A DNA stretch of 53,108 nucleotides from Paracoccaceae bacterium (GTDB lineage: Bacteria; Pseudomonadota; Alphaproteobacteria; Rhodobacterales; Rhodobacteraceae), in NCBI GenBank assembly GCA_027351005.1, contig DAIEJF010000226.1, forward strand, positions 1 through 53,108, read 5' to 3'. Positions 16,573-24,582 of this stretch are shown in pieces (position 1 is the first letter of the stretch; the number at the start of each line of letters is the position of its first letter). Position numbers and translations under genes: made by a program. A model generated the notes under the pieces. That model made no database searches, was not told the DNA's origin, and saw only the letters and a list, made by a program, of their open reading frames with translations.

Positions 16573-18157
16573 CGTCATCCTCCATCCAGCCGGGCGGGAT
16601 CTTCGGCGTCGCCGCCACCAGTTCCCGCGTGTAGGGGTGTTCGGGCGCATCCAGCACCCGGTCTGTCGGGCCTTCCTCGACGATCTGGCCCGCCTGCATC
16701 ACCAGCACCCGGTCGGTGATCGCGCGCACCACCGACAGGTCGTGGCTGATGAACAGGTAGCTGAGCCCGTGGCGGTCCTGAAGGTCGCAGAGCAGGTCGA
16801 GGATCTGCGCCCGCACCCGCACGTCCAGCGCCGAGACAGCCTCGTCCAGCACGATTACCTCGGGGCGGGTGATGAGCGCGCGGGCAATGGCGATGCGCTG
16901 GCGCTGGCCGCCGGAAAACTCGTGGATGAAGCGTTGCCCGTCCTCGGGGCGCAGGCCCACGTCGGTCAGCGCGGCGGCCACGCGTTCGGCCGCGTCGGCG
17001 GGGGGCGCGGGCATCAGGTGGAAGGGTTCCGCCACCAGCCGCGCCACCCGCCAGCGCGGGTTGAAGCTGCCGTAGGGGTCCTGGAACACCGCCTGCAGCC
17101 CGGCGCGCAGGGCGTCGGGCATCCGCGGGCCCACCGGGTGTTCGCCAAAAAGCCGGATCGCGCCGCCCTGCAACGGATCAAGCCCCAGGACCGCGCGCGC
17201 CAGCGTCGACTTGCCCGAGCCGCTTTCGCCCACCAGCCCCAGGCTCTCGCCCGCGTTCAGGCGCAGGCTGACCGCCTTCACCGCGTCGAAGAAACGGGGC
17301 GGGGCGAAGGGGCGGCGCGCCAGCGGATAGCGGCGCAAGGCCCGGTCGACCGTCAGCATGGGCCTGCTGCCGATCCGGGGGGTGCGGCGGGGCACATGAT
17401 GGGCCGCGGCGAACAGCGCACGCGTGTAGGCGTCGGCGCGGGTGCGAAAGACCGTTTCAGTCGGCCCGGCCTCGACGATGCGGCCTGCCTGCATCACCGC
17501 GACATGGGTGGCAAGCCCCGCGACCACCGCAAGATCGTGGGTGATCAGCATCAGCCCCATCCCCTCTTCCGCCACCAGCCCCCGCAAGAGGTCGAGGATC
17601 TGCGCCTGCGTGGTGACATCGAGCGCGGTCGTGGGTTCGTCGGCGATCAGCAGCTTCGGGCGCAGCGCGATGGCCATGGCGATGCAGACCCGCTGCCGCT
17701 GGCCGCCCGACAGTTCGTGCGGGAAGCGCTCCAGCGGGAACCGCTCGCCCGCCAGCCCCACCCGGTCCAGCCGCTGCCGCGCGACCCGCAGCGCCTCGCC
17801 CCGGCTGGCGGCGCCATGGATCAGCAGGGTTTCGGCCACCTGGTCGCCGATGGTCTGCATCGGGTTCAGCGCGGTCATGGGCTCCTGGAAGATCAGCCCG
17901 ATCTCGCGACCGCGCAGCGCGCACATCCGCCGTTCGGGCAGGCCGATCAGCCCGGTTCCCGCCAGCGTGGCCTGTCCGCCCACTTCGGCCCCGTGCGGCA
18001 AGAGGCCCATCACCGCAAGCGCCGTCATCGACTTGCCCGAGCCGCTTTCGCCCACCAGCCCGAAGACCTCGCCCGGTGCCAGATCGAAGCTGACGCGGTT
18101 CAGCACCGGACGGCCGTGGATCGCCACCGACAGGTCGCGGACCGATAAAAGCGTCAT
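16562..18157 (-). CDS. Dipeptide/oligopeptide-type ABC transporter, fused double ATPase
   Basis: 531 aa with two complete ATPase domains in one chain, the arrangement of YejF or GsiA (equivalent to DppD and DppF fused). Domain 1: Walker A GLVGESGSGKS near residue 33, signature LSGGQRQRVCIAMAIAL, Walker B LLIADEPTTALD. Domain 2: Walker A GLVGESGSGKS near residue 310, signature FSGGQRQRIAIARALI, Walker B VIVLDEAVSALD. It would power import of peptides or a similar polar solute. The ATG overlaps the permease stop (ATGA). No substrate-binding protein gene is present on either side, so the binding protein is encoded elsewhere or lost. Confidence 0.92.
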   Translation of the reverse strand: MTLLSVRDLSVAIHGRPVLNRVSFDLAPGEVFGLVGESGSGKSMTALAVMGLLPHGAEVGGQATLAGTGLIGLPERRMCALRGREIGLIFQEPMTALNPMQTIGDQVAETLLIHGAASRGEALRVARQRLDRVGLAGERFPLERFPHELSGGQRQRVCIAMAIALRPKLLIADEPTTALDVTTQAQILDLLRGLVAEEGMGLMLITHDLAVVAGLATHVAVMQAGRIVEAGPTETVFRTRADAYTRALFAAAHHVPRRTPRIGSRPMLTVDRALRRYPLARRPFAPPRFFDAVKAVSLRLNAGESLGLVGESGSGKSTLARAVLGLDPLQGGAIRLFGEHPVGPRMPDALRAGLQAVFQDPYGSFNPRWRVARLVAEPFHLMPAPPADAAERVAAALTDVGLRPEDGQRFIHEFSGGQRQRIAIARALITRPEVIVLDEAVSALDVRVRAQILDLLCDLQDRHGLSYLFISHDLSVVRAITDRVLVMQAGQIVEEGPTDRVLDAPEHPYTRELVAATPKIPPGWMEDDDAA

Positions 18158-18984
18158 GCCTGCCGCCTCAGCCGCGGGTCCATCAGATCGCGCAGACCGT
18201 CGCCCAGAAGGTTCAGCCCCAGCACCGTCAGTACGATGGCCAGCCCCGGAAACAGCGCAAGCTGCGGCGCAAGACCCATCAGCGTATGGCTGTCGGCCAG
18301 CATCCGTCCCCAGCTTGGCGTGGGCGGCTGCGCGCCCAGGCCCACATAGCTCAGGCCCGCCTCGGCCAGGATGCCAAGGCTGAACTGGATCGTGCCCTGC
18401 ACGATCAGAAGGTTCGCCACGTTCGGCAGGATGTGTTCCACCGAGATGCGCGCCCCGCGCTTGCCCGCCAGCCGCGCCGCGCGGATGTAATCAAGCGTCC
18501 ACAGGCTGATCGCGCCGCCACGCGTGACGCGGGCGAAGACCGGGATGTTGAAGATCCCGATCGCCAGGATCGCGTTCACCGCCGAGGGCCCGAAGACCGA
18601 GGTGATCAGGATCGCGATGACCAGCGAGGGGAAGGCAAAGACCAGATCGCCGCCGCGCTGGATCACCTCGTCGATCCACGACCCGCGGGTGGCTGCCGCC
18701 CAGAGGCCCAGCGGCACGCCCGCCCCCATCCCGATGCCCACCGCCACGATCGCCACCGCGATCGAGGTGCGCGCCCCCACCATCAGTTGCGCCGCCACGT
18801 CGCGGCCGAACTGGTCGGTGCCCAGCCAATGCGCGGCCGAGGGTGGGCGCAGTTTCTGCGCGATGTCCATCGCCGCATAGGGAAAGGGTGTCCAGACGAA
18901 GGACAGCAGCGCCATCGCCACGAAGATGCCCGCCAGCACCGCCCCAAGCCACAGGCCCATGCGCCGTCTCGTGTCCCGCCTCAC
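18154..18984 (-). CDS. Peptide-type ABC transporter permease (DppC-like)
   Basis: 276 aa, about six transmembrane segments. The N-terminus (MGLWLGAVLAGIFVAMALLSFVWTPFPY) and the conserved LGTDQFGRDVAAQLMVGARTSIAVAI region are typical of DppC/OppC permeases. The cytoplasmic EAA loop reads YIRAARLAGKRGARISVEHILPNV, and GLSYVGLGAQPPTPSWGRMLAD is the usual C-terminal signature. Overlaps its neighbours by 4 nt on both sides, so it is translated together with the DppB-like permease and the double ATPase. Confidence 0.92.
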   Translation of the reverse strand: MRRDTRRRMGLWLGAVLAGIFVAMALLSFVWTPFPYAAMDIAQKLRPPSAAHWLGTDQFGRDVAAQLMVGARTSIAVAIVAVGIGMGAGVPLGLWAAATRGSWIDEVIQRGGDLVFAFPSLVIAILITSVFGPSAVNAILAIGIFNIPVFARVTRGGAISLWTLDYIRAARLAGKRGARISVEHILPNVANLLIVQGTIQFSLGILAEAGLSYVGLGAQPPTPSWGRMLADSHTLMGLAPQLALFPGLAIVLTVLGLNLLGDGLRDLMDPRLRRQA

Positions 18985-19922
18985 CGCCGCAACCTCGGGT
19001 CGACAAGGGCATAGGCCAGTTCCACCGCGAAATTCACCACGATGACCGCGGCGACCAGCAGCATGACCACAGATTGCACCACGATCAGGTCGCGCTGTGT
19101 GATGCCCTGGAAGATCAGCCGCCCCAGACCGGGCAGGTAGAACACGTTTTCGATGATGATCGCCCCGGCCAGCAGGAACGAGAATTGCAGCCCCAGGATC
19201 GTCAGCACCGGAATGAGCGCATTGCGCAGGCCGTGCCGCCGCACCGCCTGGCCCTGTGACAGACCCTTGGCCCGCGCGGTGCGGATGAAATCCTGCGACA
19301 AGGTCTCGATCAGGGCCGAACGCATGACACGGGTCAGGATGGCCGCCTGCGGCAGCGCCAGCGCGACCGCGGGCAGCGTCAGCCCGCGCAGCCCCGGCCA
19401 GAGCCCGCCGCCCCAGCCGGGAAAGCCGCCCGCGGGCAGCCAGCGAAGCCGCAGGGCAAAGACGATGACGAGCAGCATGGCGAACCAGAAGTTCGGCACC
19501 GCGACGCCAAGCTGGGTTGCCCCCATCACCGCCAGATCGGCGCCCCGCCCCCGGCGCGCGGCGGCCAGCATCCCGGCGGGGAAGGCCAGCAGGCTCGACA
19601 GCACCATCGCATAGACCGTCAGCGGCAACGAGACCTGAAGCCGTTGCAGCACCAGCCCCGCAACCGGCACCCGGTAGGTATAGCTTGTGCCCAGATCCCC
19701 GGTCAGCATGCCCCCCACCCAGTGCAGGTAGCGCAGCGGCAGCGGCCCGGTCAGGCCCAGGCTGTGACGCAGCGCCTCGACCGTGTCGGGGGTGGCGTTC
19801 AGGCCCATCATGAAGGTGGCAGGATCGCCGGGGATCACCTGCACCACGACGAAGATCACCACGCTCGCCACCACCAGGCTGAGCACGAGCGACCCCAGGC
19901 GCGAGAGCAGGTAACGCGGCAT
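18981..19922 (-). CDS. Peptide-type ABC transporter permease (DppB-like)
   Basis: 313 aa, about six transmembrane helices. MPRYLLSRLGSLVLSLVVASVVIFVVVQVIPGDPA is the DppB/OppB N-terminus; FIRTARAKGLSQGQAVRRHGLRNALIPVLTILG is the EAA loop; FYLPGLGRLIFQGITQRDLIVVQ is the family C-terminal motif. The ATG at 19922 has GGAGAA at 7 nt; a 65-residue longer frame upstream has no such site and shows no membrane character, so it was rejected. It is the first gene of the unit permease, permease, double ATPase, ALDH (interrupted), SDR, P1 peptidase. Divergent from the MFS gene. Confidence 0.92.
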   Translation of the reverse strand: MPRYLLSRLGSLVLSLVVASVVIFVVVQVIPGDPATFMMGLNATPDTVEALRHSLGLTGPLPLRYLHWVGGMLTGDLGTSYTYRVPVAGLVLQRLQVSLPLTVYAMVLSSLLAFPAGMLAAARRGRGADLAVMGATQLGVAVPNFWFAMLLVIVFALRLRWLPAGGFPGWGGGLWPGLRGLTLPAVALALPQAAILTRVMRSALIETLSQDFIRTARAKGLSQGQAVRRHGLRNALIPVLTILGLQFSFLLAGAIIIENVFYLPGLGRLIFQGITQRDLIVVQSVVMLLVAAVIVVNFAVELAYALVDPRLRR

Positions 19923-20077
19923 CGGTTCTCCTTCCGTCGCGCGAAGCCTAAGCGGGGCGCGGGGGAATGGTCCAGCCCCGCGATGCAACACGGGTTTGTG
20001 CAATCGGACAGGGCGCGCCCACTGGACCTTGCCCCCGGTCGGCGTATGTTCCCGCCAAACGGGACAGGACGCACGGA

Positions 20078-21463
20078 ATGGATCAGGCAGGCTGGCAGGA
20101 ACGGCCCATGGCAGCACGGGTCGCGGCAGACGGGCTGGCCATGCCGCGCCGGGGATTTGCCTGGGCCACGATCATCCTGGGGCTGACGCTGGCGGTGCTG
20201 GACGGCTCGATCGCCAATGTGGCGCTGCCCACCATTGCCGAAGAGTTCAAGGCCGATCCCGCGGTGTCGATCTGGATCGTCAACGGCTACCAGCTAGCCA
20301 TCGTGATGGCGCTGCTGCCGCTGTCAACGCTGGGGGAACGCTACGGCTACCGCTGGGTCTATCTCTACGGAATCCTTCTGTTCACCGTCGCCTCGCTGGG
20401 CTGCGTGCTGGCGCCGTCGCTGCAGGCGCTGACGGTGGCGCGGGTGGTGCAGGGGCTGGGGGCCGCGGGCCTGATGAGCGTGAATGCCGCGGTGCTGCGC
20501 TATACGGTGCCGCAGGCGAAGTTCGGTGCGGCAATCGGGATGAACGCGCTGGTGGTGGCTGCGGCCTCGACCGCGGGGCCCGCGATTTCGGGGGTACTGC
20601 TGGCGCTGGCAAGCTGGCGCTGGCTTTTTGCCATCAACCTGCCGCTGGGCGTTCTGGTGCTGCTGCTGGGCTGGCGGAGCCTGCCGGAAAGCGACCGCAC
20701 GCACGACCGCTTCGATGTGCCGAGCGCGGTGCTGAGCGCGCTGGCCTTCGGTCTGGTGGTGACCATCATCGACAGTTTCGGCCATGCCATCGCCTGGGGC
20801 ATCGTGCTGCCGCAGGTGGTGGCCTGCGTTCTGGCCTTCGTCTGGCTCTTCGCCCGGGCCCGCGGGACGGCCCGGCCGATGCTGCCGCTGGACCTGCTGC
20901 GGCTGCCCATCTTCTCGCTGTCGATCAGCACGTCGGTCGCGTCCTTCGCGGCGCAGATGCTGGCCTTCGTCTCGCTGCCCTTCACCTTCCAGATGCTCTA
21001 TCAGATGAGCCCGACGGGCGTGGGGATCCTGATGATGCCCTGGCCGTTGGCGGTGGCCGTCGTGGCCCCGCTGGCCGGGCGTCTGGCCGACCGGTATTCC
21101 TCGGCGGTGCTGGGCGGGACGGGGCTGATCCTGCTGGCGGTCGGGCTTGTGCTGCTGGGCCTCTTGCCTGCGCATCCCGCGAATTGGGACATCGCTTGGC
21201 GCATGGCGCTGTGCGGCGCGGGGTTCGGGCTGTTCCAGTCGCCCAACAACCGCACGATGATCGCCGCGGCCCCCCGCGAACGCAGCGGCGCCGCCAGCGG
21301 GATGCTGAGCGTCGCGCGGCTGATGGGGCAGTCCATCGGCACCGCGCTGGTGGCGCTTCTGCTGGCGCAGTTCGGCATCGCCGGGGCGGTGACGGCGCTG
21401 TTCACCGGTGCGGCCTTCGCAGCGGTGGCGGCCGTTTTCAGCCTGACGCGATTGGCGGTCTAG
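20078..21463 (+). CDS. MFS transporter, DHA2 (EmrB/QacA) family
   Basis: 461 aa, about 14 hydrophobic segments. Motif A-like and family features: LDGSIANVALPTIAEEFKADPAVSIWIVNGYQLAIVMALLPLSTLGERYGYRWVY, the first being the DHA2 motif D1 (LDxTIVNVALP). GAAIGMNALVVAAASTAGPAISGVL matches motif C. Expected role: proton-driven export of drugs or metabolites. Two ATGs fit (20078 and 20108), each with AGGA at 7-8 nt; the longer was used. The divergent neighbour is the peptide transporter; downstream is the ArsR-type regulator, 88 nt away, and I see no evidence that the two are functionally linked. Confidence 0.88.
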   Translation: MDQAGWQERPMAARVAADGLAMPRRGFAWATIILGLTLAVLDGSIANVALPTIAEEFKADPAVSIWIVNGYQLAIVMALLPLSTLGERYGYRWVYLYGILLFTVASLGCVLAPSLQALTVARVVQGLGAAGLMSVNAAVLRYTVPQAKFGAAIGMNALVVAAASTAGPAISGVLLALASWRWLFAINLPLGVLVLLLGWRSLPESDRTHDRFDVPSAVLSALAFGLVVTIIDSFGHAIAWGIVLPQVVACVLAFVWLFARARGTARPMLPLDLLRLPIFSLSISTSVASFAAQMLAFVSLPFTFQMLYQMSPTGVGILMMPWPLAVAVVAPLAGRLADRYSSAVLGGTGLILLAVGLVLLGLLPAHPANWDIAWRMALCGAGFGLFQSPNNRTMIAAAPRERSGAASGMLSVARLMGQSIGTALVALLLAQFGIAGAVTALFTGAAFAAVAAVFSLTRLAV

Positions 21464-21496
21464 GTGTCCGGGTGCGCGCCAGCCGCATCTCTTTGC

Positions 21497-21511
21497 CGCC
21501 GCAATGCGGCG
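21497..21511. promoter_or_regulatory. Inverted repeat before the ArsR-type regulator gene
   Basis: CGCCGCA, one base, TGCGGCG: perfect 7-bp arms 41 nt before the regulator start. It could be an autoregulatory operator, a hairpin in the leader, or part of the MFS transcript end. There is no T-run, so a terminator is less likely. Confidence 0.3.
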
Positions 21512-21551
21512 TGCTACATCTTGTGCCGGTGAACCAGAGGATTGCACGGTG

Positions 21552-21893
21552 ATGAGCCTTATCGACTACGCCCAGAATTCCGCCCCCGAGCCTCGCGCCC
21601 CCAGCGCGCTCGACATGCTGGACAATGCCGAGAAGACGACCGAGTTTCTCAAGGCGCTGTCGCATCCCGCGCGGCTGGTCATCCTGTGCCGACTGGCCGA
21701 AGGGCCGCTGACGGTGGGGGAACTGGAAGCCTTTCTGGATCTGCCGCAATCCGCCGTGTCAAAGCAGCTCGCCCGCCTGCGCGAGGATGAGCTGGTCGAC
21801 TGCCGCCGCGACGGGCGGACCATCACCTATTCCCTGAGAGACGAGAGGACACGGCGCATCATCCGCGCCCTCTACGACGAGTTCTGCGCCTGA
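21552..21893 (+). CDS. shdrR: ArsR-family repressor, sHdrR-like
   Basis: 113 aa winged-helix protein. Helix-turn-helix region: LKALSHPARLVILCRLAEGPLTVGELEAFLDLPQSAVSKQLARLREDELV, the usual ArsR/SmtB pattern. Cysteines are at 46, 84 and 112. The Cys46-Cys112 separation of 66 residues equals that of the redox pair I recall for sHdrR of Hyphomicrobium denitrificans (Cys50 and Cys116), a sulfur-responsive repressor of sHdr genes. It converges on tusA, the last gene of the sHdr operon, with only 3 nt between stops. It probably represses the sHdr promoters near 29.9 and 31.8 kb. ATG at 21552 with AGAGGA upstream. ArsR identity is firm; sHdrR function is inferred from position and cysteines. Confidence 0.82.
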   Translation: MSLIDYAQNSAPEPRAPSALDMLDNAEKTTEFLKALSHPARLVILCRLAEGPLTVGELEAFLDLPQSAVSKQLARLREDELVDCRRDGRTITYSLRDERTRRIIRALYDEFCA

Positions 21894-21896
21894 CGG

Positions 21897-22124
21897 TCAG
21901 GCGACGTGGCGGATGACGAAGGAATAGACCCCGCCTGCCTGGTTCGACGAGACAAGCTCGTTGCCCGTGGTGCGGCAGAAGGCCTCGAAATCCTTCACGG
22001 CGCCCGGGTCGGTTGCCAGCACTTCCAGCGTGGCGCCCGTGGGCATGTCCTTCAGCGCCTTCTTCGTGCGCAGGATCGGAAGCGGGCAGTTCAGCCCCTT
22101 GGCGTCCAGTGTCTGGTCGGCCAT
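21897..22124 (-). CDS. tusA: TusA-family sulfur carrier protein
   Basis: 75 aa. The signature GLNCPLPILRTKKAL holds the persulfide-forming Cys13 in the CPxP motif of TusA/SirA proteins. TusA accepts sulfane sulfur and passes it on; in sHdr-type oxidisers it works with DsrE-type partners to feed the sHdr complex. A second cysteine is present in EAFCRTTG. It is the last gene of the long minus-strand sHdr operon, 12 nt after dsrE2. Context strongly favours a role in sulfur oxidation over tRNA thiolation. Confidence 0.93.
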   Translation of the reverse strand: MADQTLDAKGLNCPLPILRTKKALKDMPTGATLEVLATDPGAVKDFEAFCRTTGNELVSSNQAGGVYSFVIRHVA

Positions 22125-22136
22125 GTCGTTGTCTCC

Positions 22137-22628
22137 TCAGATGTACAGATTGATGTCGCTGCGGGTCGCCACGTCGACCCAGGAGGCCGCGCCGCCGAGC
22201 ACCGGCCCGTCGATCATGTCCTCTTTCTTGTATTCGAAGAGATCCATGGTCATCTGGCAGGCGATCATCTTCACGTCCGCTTCCAGCGCCAGATCGCGCA
22301 GTTCCTCGATCGAGGCCACGCCCTTCTTCTTGATCATGTTCTTCATCATGTTGGTGGTCAGAGCGGTGGCGCCGGGCATGGCGGCAAGGATGTTCGGCAT
22401 CCCCATGTGCATGCCCATCATCGGCATTTCCATCGCCGCGTTGCCCAGCGGGTTGATCTTCAGGTTCAGGTCCTTCTTCAGCAGGGCAAGCCCGTAGAAG
22501 GTAAAGAACATGGTGGTGTCGATGCCCATCGCGGCCGCCGTGGTGGCCAGGATGAACGGCGGGTAGGCCCAGTCGAGCGTCCCCTTGGTGACGATGATCG
22601 TCATTGACTTGGCGTTGTCTTCGCTCAT
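22137..22628 (-). CDS. dsrE2: DsrE2-type sulfurtransferase-like protein
   Basis: 163 aa DsrE/DsrF-superfamily protein of the DsrE2 subgroup. The N-terminus reads MTIIVTKGTLDWAYPPFILATTAAAMG with an unusually hydrophobic FFTFYGLALL segment, as in DsrE2 proteins, which are often predicted to be membrane-associated. Cys124 in KMIACQMTMDLF is the conserved sulfur-binding position. A methionine-rich patch (MEMPMMGMHMGMP, about 66-78) stands out and may help metal or thiol binding, though it also occurs in relatives. It is placed between lbpA and tusA and likely shuttles persulfide sulfur with TusA. Confidence 0.88.
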   Translation of the reverse strand: MSEDNAKSMTIIVTKGTLDWAYPPFILATTAAAMGIDTTMFFTFYGLALLKKDLNLKINPLGNAAMEMPMMGMHMGMPNILAAMPGATALTTNMMKNMIKKKGVASIEELRDLALEADVKMIACQMTMDLFEYKKEDMIDGPVLGGAASWVDVATRSDINLYI

Positions 22629-22732
22629 GGCGGTCTCCCTGCCGGTCGCGCCGGCGCGTTTCGTTTCTGTGCTGCAACCGACCGCCCGCGGGGCGCCCGT
22701 CTGCGACGAGGGCCCCCGGCCTGGCGCCGGTA

Positions 22733-23173
22733 TCAGGCGGCGCAGCCGGCGAAATTGTCGGCCGCCATCTTCGCTTCATAGGGGCCTGCCACCTCGGCGC
22801 CGCTGGTCAGCGCGGCGGCGGCCGCGGCATCTGCGGGCTTCACCTTCACCATCCAGCCCGCGCCATAGGGTTCCGAGTTTGCGAGCTTGGGGTTCGAGGT
22901 CAGGTCGTCGTTCACCGCCACGATCTCGGCATCGAACAGGATCTTGGCGGGGCCGACCCATTTGCCGCTTTCGACCGTGGCCACCGACTTGCCCGCGCCG
23001 ATCGTCTTGCCCGCCTTCTTGGCCGTGAAGGCGACCAGTTGGCCGGCCATGCCGGTCGCGATCATCGTCATGCCGACGGTATAGGTGCCATCGCCCTCGG
23101 GCCGGTACCACAGGTTGTTGTCGACATCGTAGAGCAGGTCGTCGGGAAGGTTGCAGCCACGGACCACGGGCAT
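22733..23173 (-). CDS. lbpA: Lipoate-binding protein LbpA (GcvH-like) of the sHdr pathway
   Basis: 146 aa, homologous to the glycine-cleavage H protein but part of the sHdr system. The lipoylation site is Lys71 in ATVESGKWVGP; the lipoyl-domain hammerhead fold is indicated by LWYRPEGDGTYTVGMTMIATGMAG before it and GWMVKVKPAD after it. There are no gcvT or gcvP genes here, and the sHdr genes lie just upstream, which together rule out a glycine-cleavage role. In the known system the lipoyl arm is thought to carry intermediates or electrons for sHdr. Its modification is expected to depend on sLpl(AB) encoded at 30662-31732. The 104 nt to dsrE2 contain no gene. Confidence 0.92.
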   Translation of the reverse strand: MPVVRGCNLPDDLLYDVDNNLWYRPEGDGTYTVGMTMIATGMAGQLVAFTAKKAGKTIGAGKSVATVESGKWVGPAKILFDAEIVAVNDDLTSNPKLANSEPYGAGWMVKVKPADAAAAAALTSGAEVAGPYEAKMAADNFAGCAA

Positions 23174-23188
23174 TTGATGGCTTCCTCT

Positions 23189-23659
23189 TCAGGCTTGGGG
23201 GGTGGATGGGGTCTGTTCAGCGATGCGGATCGGGCGAGAGGAGCAGCAGAACTCTCCCAGCCCGTCGGATTCGAGCTTGCCGCCGACAAACAGCGCCAGA
23301 TGCCGCACGACCATTGCGCCAAGGCGGATGTTGCGTGCGGTGTCCGGCCCTGTCGGGTCAAGGCGGATCAGATTGTGGTGCCACACCGCCTCGCGGCAGG
23401 TCTCGCGGCAGGCGTTGAAGCTGGGGTTGCCGCGCGCGGCCTGCCGATGCAGCGCCAGCAGGCGGAACCCTTCCACCGTCCCGGTGGTCGGGGTCTGCCC
23501 CTTGGCGGCAAGCCAGGCCAGCAGCACATCCTCGCCCATCGCCAGCAACTCGTCGGCCAGCGCGGGGGCGCGGGGGGCAAGGTCGGCCTCCGCGGCGGTC
23601 AGGATCTGGTCTGTCCGGTCCTCGATCTCATCGATCGACCGGCGGTGCCGTTCGGTCAT
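23189..23659 (-). CDS. Cysteine-containing protein of unknown function in the sHdr operon
   Basis: 156 aa, not recognised. It is mostly helical by composition. Two features stand out: a central CRETCREAVWHHNL segment (Cys84, Cys88, His94, His95) and a Cys138-Cys139 pair in GEFCCSS near the C-terminus. Together these could bind a metal or cluster, or handle persulfides. Its ATG overlaps the stop of hdrB2 by 4 nt, and it ends 15 nt before the lbpA start, so it is embedded and translationally coupled inside the sHdr operon. It has no signal peptide, so it is cytoplasmic, like the rest of the complex. Real gene: high confidence. Function: unknown. Confidence 0.85.
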   Translation of the reverse strand: MTERHRRSIDEIEDRTDQILTAAEADLAPRAPALADELLAMGEDVLLAWLAAKGQTPTTGTVEGFRLLALHRQAARGNPSFNACRETCREAVWHHNLIRLDPTGPDTARNIRLGAMVVRHLALFVGGKLESDGLGEFCCSSRPIRIAEQTPSTPQA

Positions 23660-24582
23660 GCGAGCCCCTTTTCTTTCAACAGCGGGCGGGCATCCGAAAA
23701 GTTTTCCTGCACCGCCACGCGGTTCGGCGACAGGCCGAGCGCCATGCCCAGAAGCTGCGTGAAGTAGAGAATCTTCACGTTCGTCTTTCTACCAAGAACC
23801 TTCTCGGCACGGATTTGATGCATCTCAAGTCCGGTGTGGCAGGTCGGGCATTCGGTGGCGATCACATCGGCCCCGCAGGCCTCGGCCGTGGTCAGGATGT
23901 TCAGCACGAGCTTGGTGGACGTGTCGCTGTCCGACAGCGAATGCGCCCCGCCGCAGCAGGCGGTTTTCAGCGGGAAGTCCACGTTCTGCGCCCCCGCCGC
24001 GGCCAGGATGTCATCCATGAAATGCGGTTTCGCGGTCGACTCGCTGCCCGGCCCCTTGTCCTTTTCGGGGAAGATGTGGCGCGGGCGCGTGTACATGCAG
24101 CCGTAGTAGTTGGCGACCTTGATCCCGTTCAGCGAGTTCTTCACCCGGCGGCGGATTTCGTCTTCGCCCACCGCCTTCTTGATCCAGTCGAGCGCGTGGA
24201 TGGTTTCCACCTTGCCCGGCTCGTAGGTCTTGTGGCCCGCCTTCTTCGACAGCCGGTCGTTCACCTCGACCGACGCGTCGTCGTGGCTCAGGTCGTATTC
24301 GGCTTTCTTGAGGTTGTGATAGCAACCGTTGCAGGGTGCCATCACGGTGTCGAAGCCCATCTCCTCGGTGATCGAGAGATTGCGGGCCGACAGATAGGTC
24401 TGGATCTTCGGGTCGATGTTCTTCACTTCCATCGCGCCGCAGCAGTTCCAGTTCTCGATCTCGACCAGATCGAGGCCCAGTTCCTTGCCGACCGCCTTGG
24501 TCGAGGCGTTGTAGGCGTGGCCCGACCCTTCCAGGGCGCAGCCCGGATAGTAGGCGACCTTCTTGTAATCCCCGTCTGCCAT
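23656..24582 (-). CDS. shdrB2: sHdrB2, CCG-domain subunit of the sulfur-oxidising Hdr-like complex
   Basis: 308 aa. Two cysteine-rich CCG modules: Cys15, Cys47-Cys48 (NCCGAM) and CxxC 84/87 (PCNGC), then Cys162, Cys209-Cys210 (ACCGGA) and CxxC 245/248 (CPTC). In HdrB proteins such motifs bind noncubane [4Fe-4S] clusters where disulfides are cleaved; in sHdr they are proposed sites for sulfur substrates. Both motifs are intact. The ATG overlaps the hdrC2 stop (TGATG). The start MADGDYKKVAYYPGC agrees with the family. Confidence 0.93.
   Translation of the reverse strand: MADGDYKKVAYYPGCALEGSGHAYNASTKAVGKELGLDLVEIENWNCCGAMEVKNIDPKIQTYLSARNLSITEEMGFDTVMAPCNGCYHNLKKAEYDLSHDDASVEVNDRLSKKAGHKTYEPGKVETIHALDWIKKAVGEDEIRRRVKNSLNGIKVANYYGCMYTRPRHIFPEKDKGPGSESTAKPHFMDDILAAAGAQNVDFPLKTACCGGAHSLSDSDTSTKLVLNILTTAEACGADVIATECPTCHTGLEMHQIRAEKVLGRKTNVKILYFTQLLGMALGLSPNRVAVQENFSDARPLLKEKGLA

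Noticed and set aside
16277-18148. A 623-codon plus-strand frame opposite the double ATPase gene
   Set aside because: Shadow of the ABC ATPase; composition-driven, no ribosome binding site or domain.
22733-23173. Reading the LbpA gene as a glycine-cleavage H protein
   Set aside because: No gcvT or gcvP is adjacent; the gene is embedded in the sHdr operon next to tusA and dsrE-type genes.
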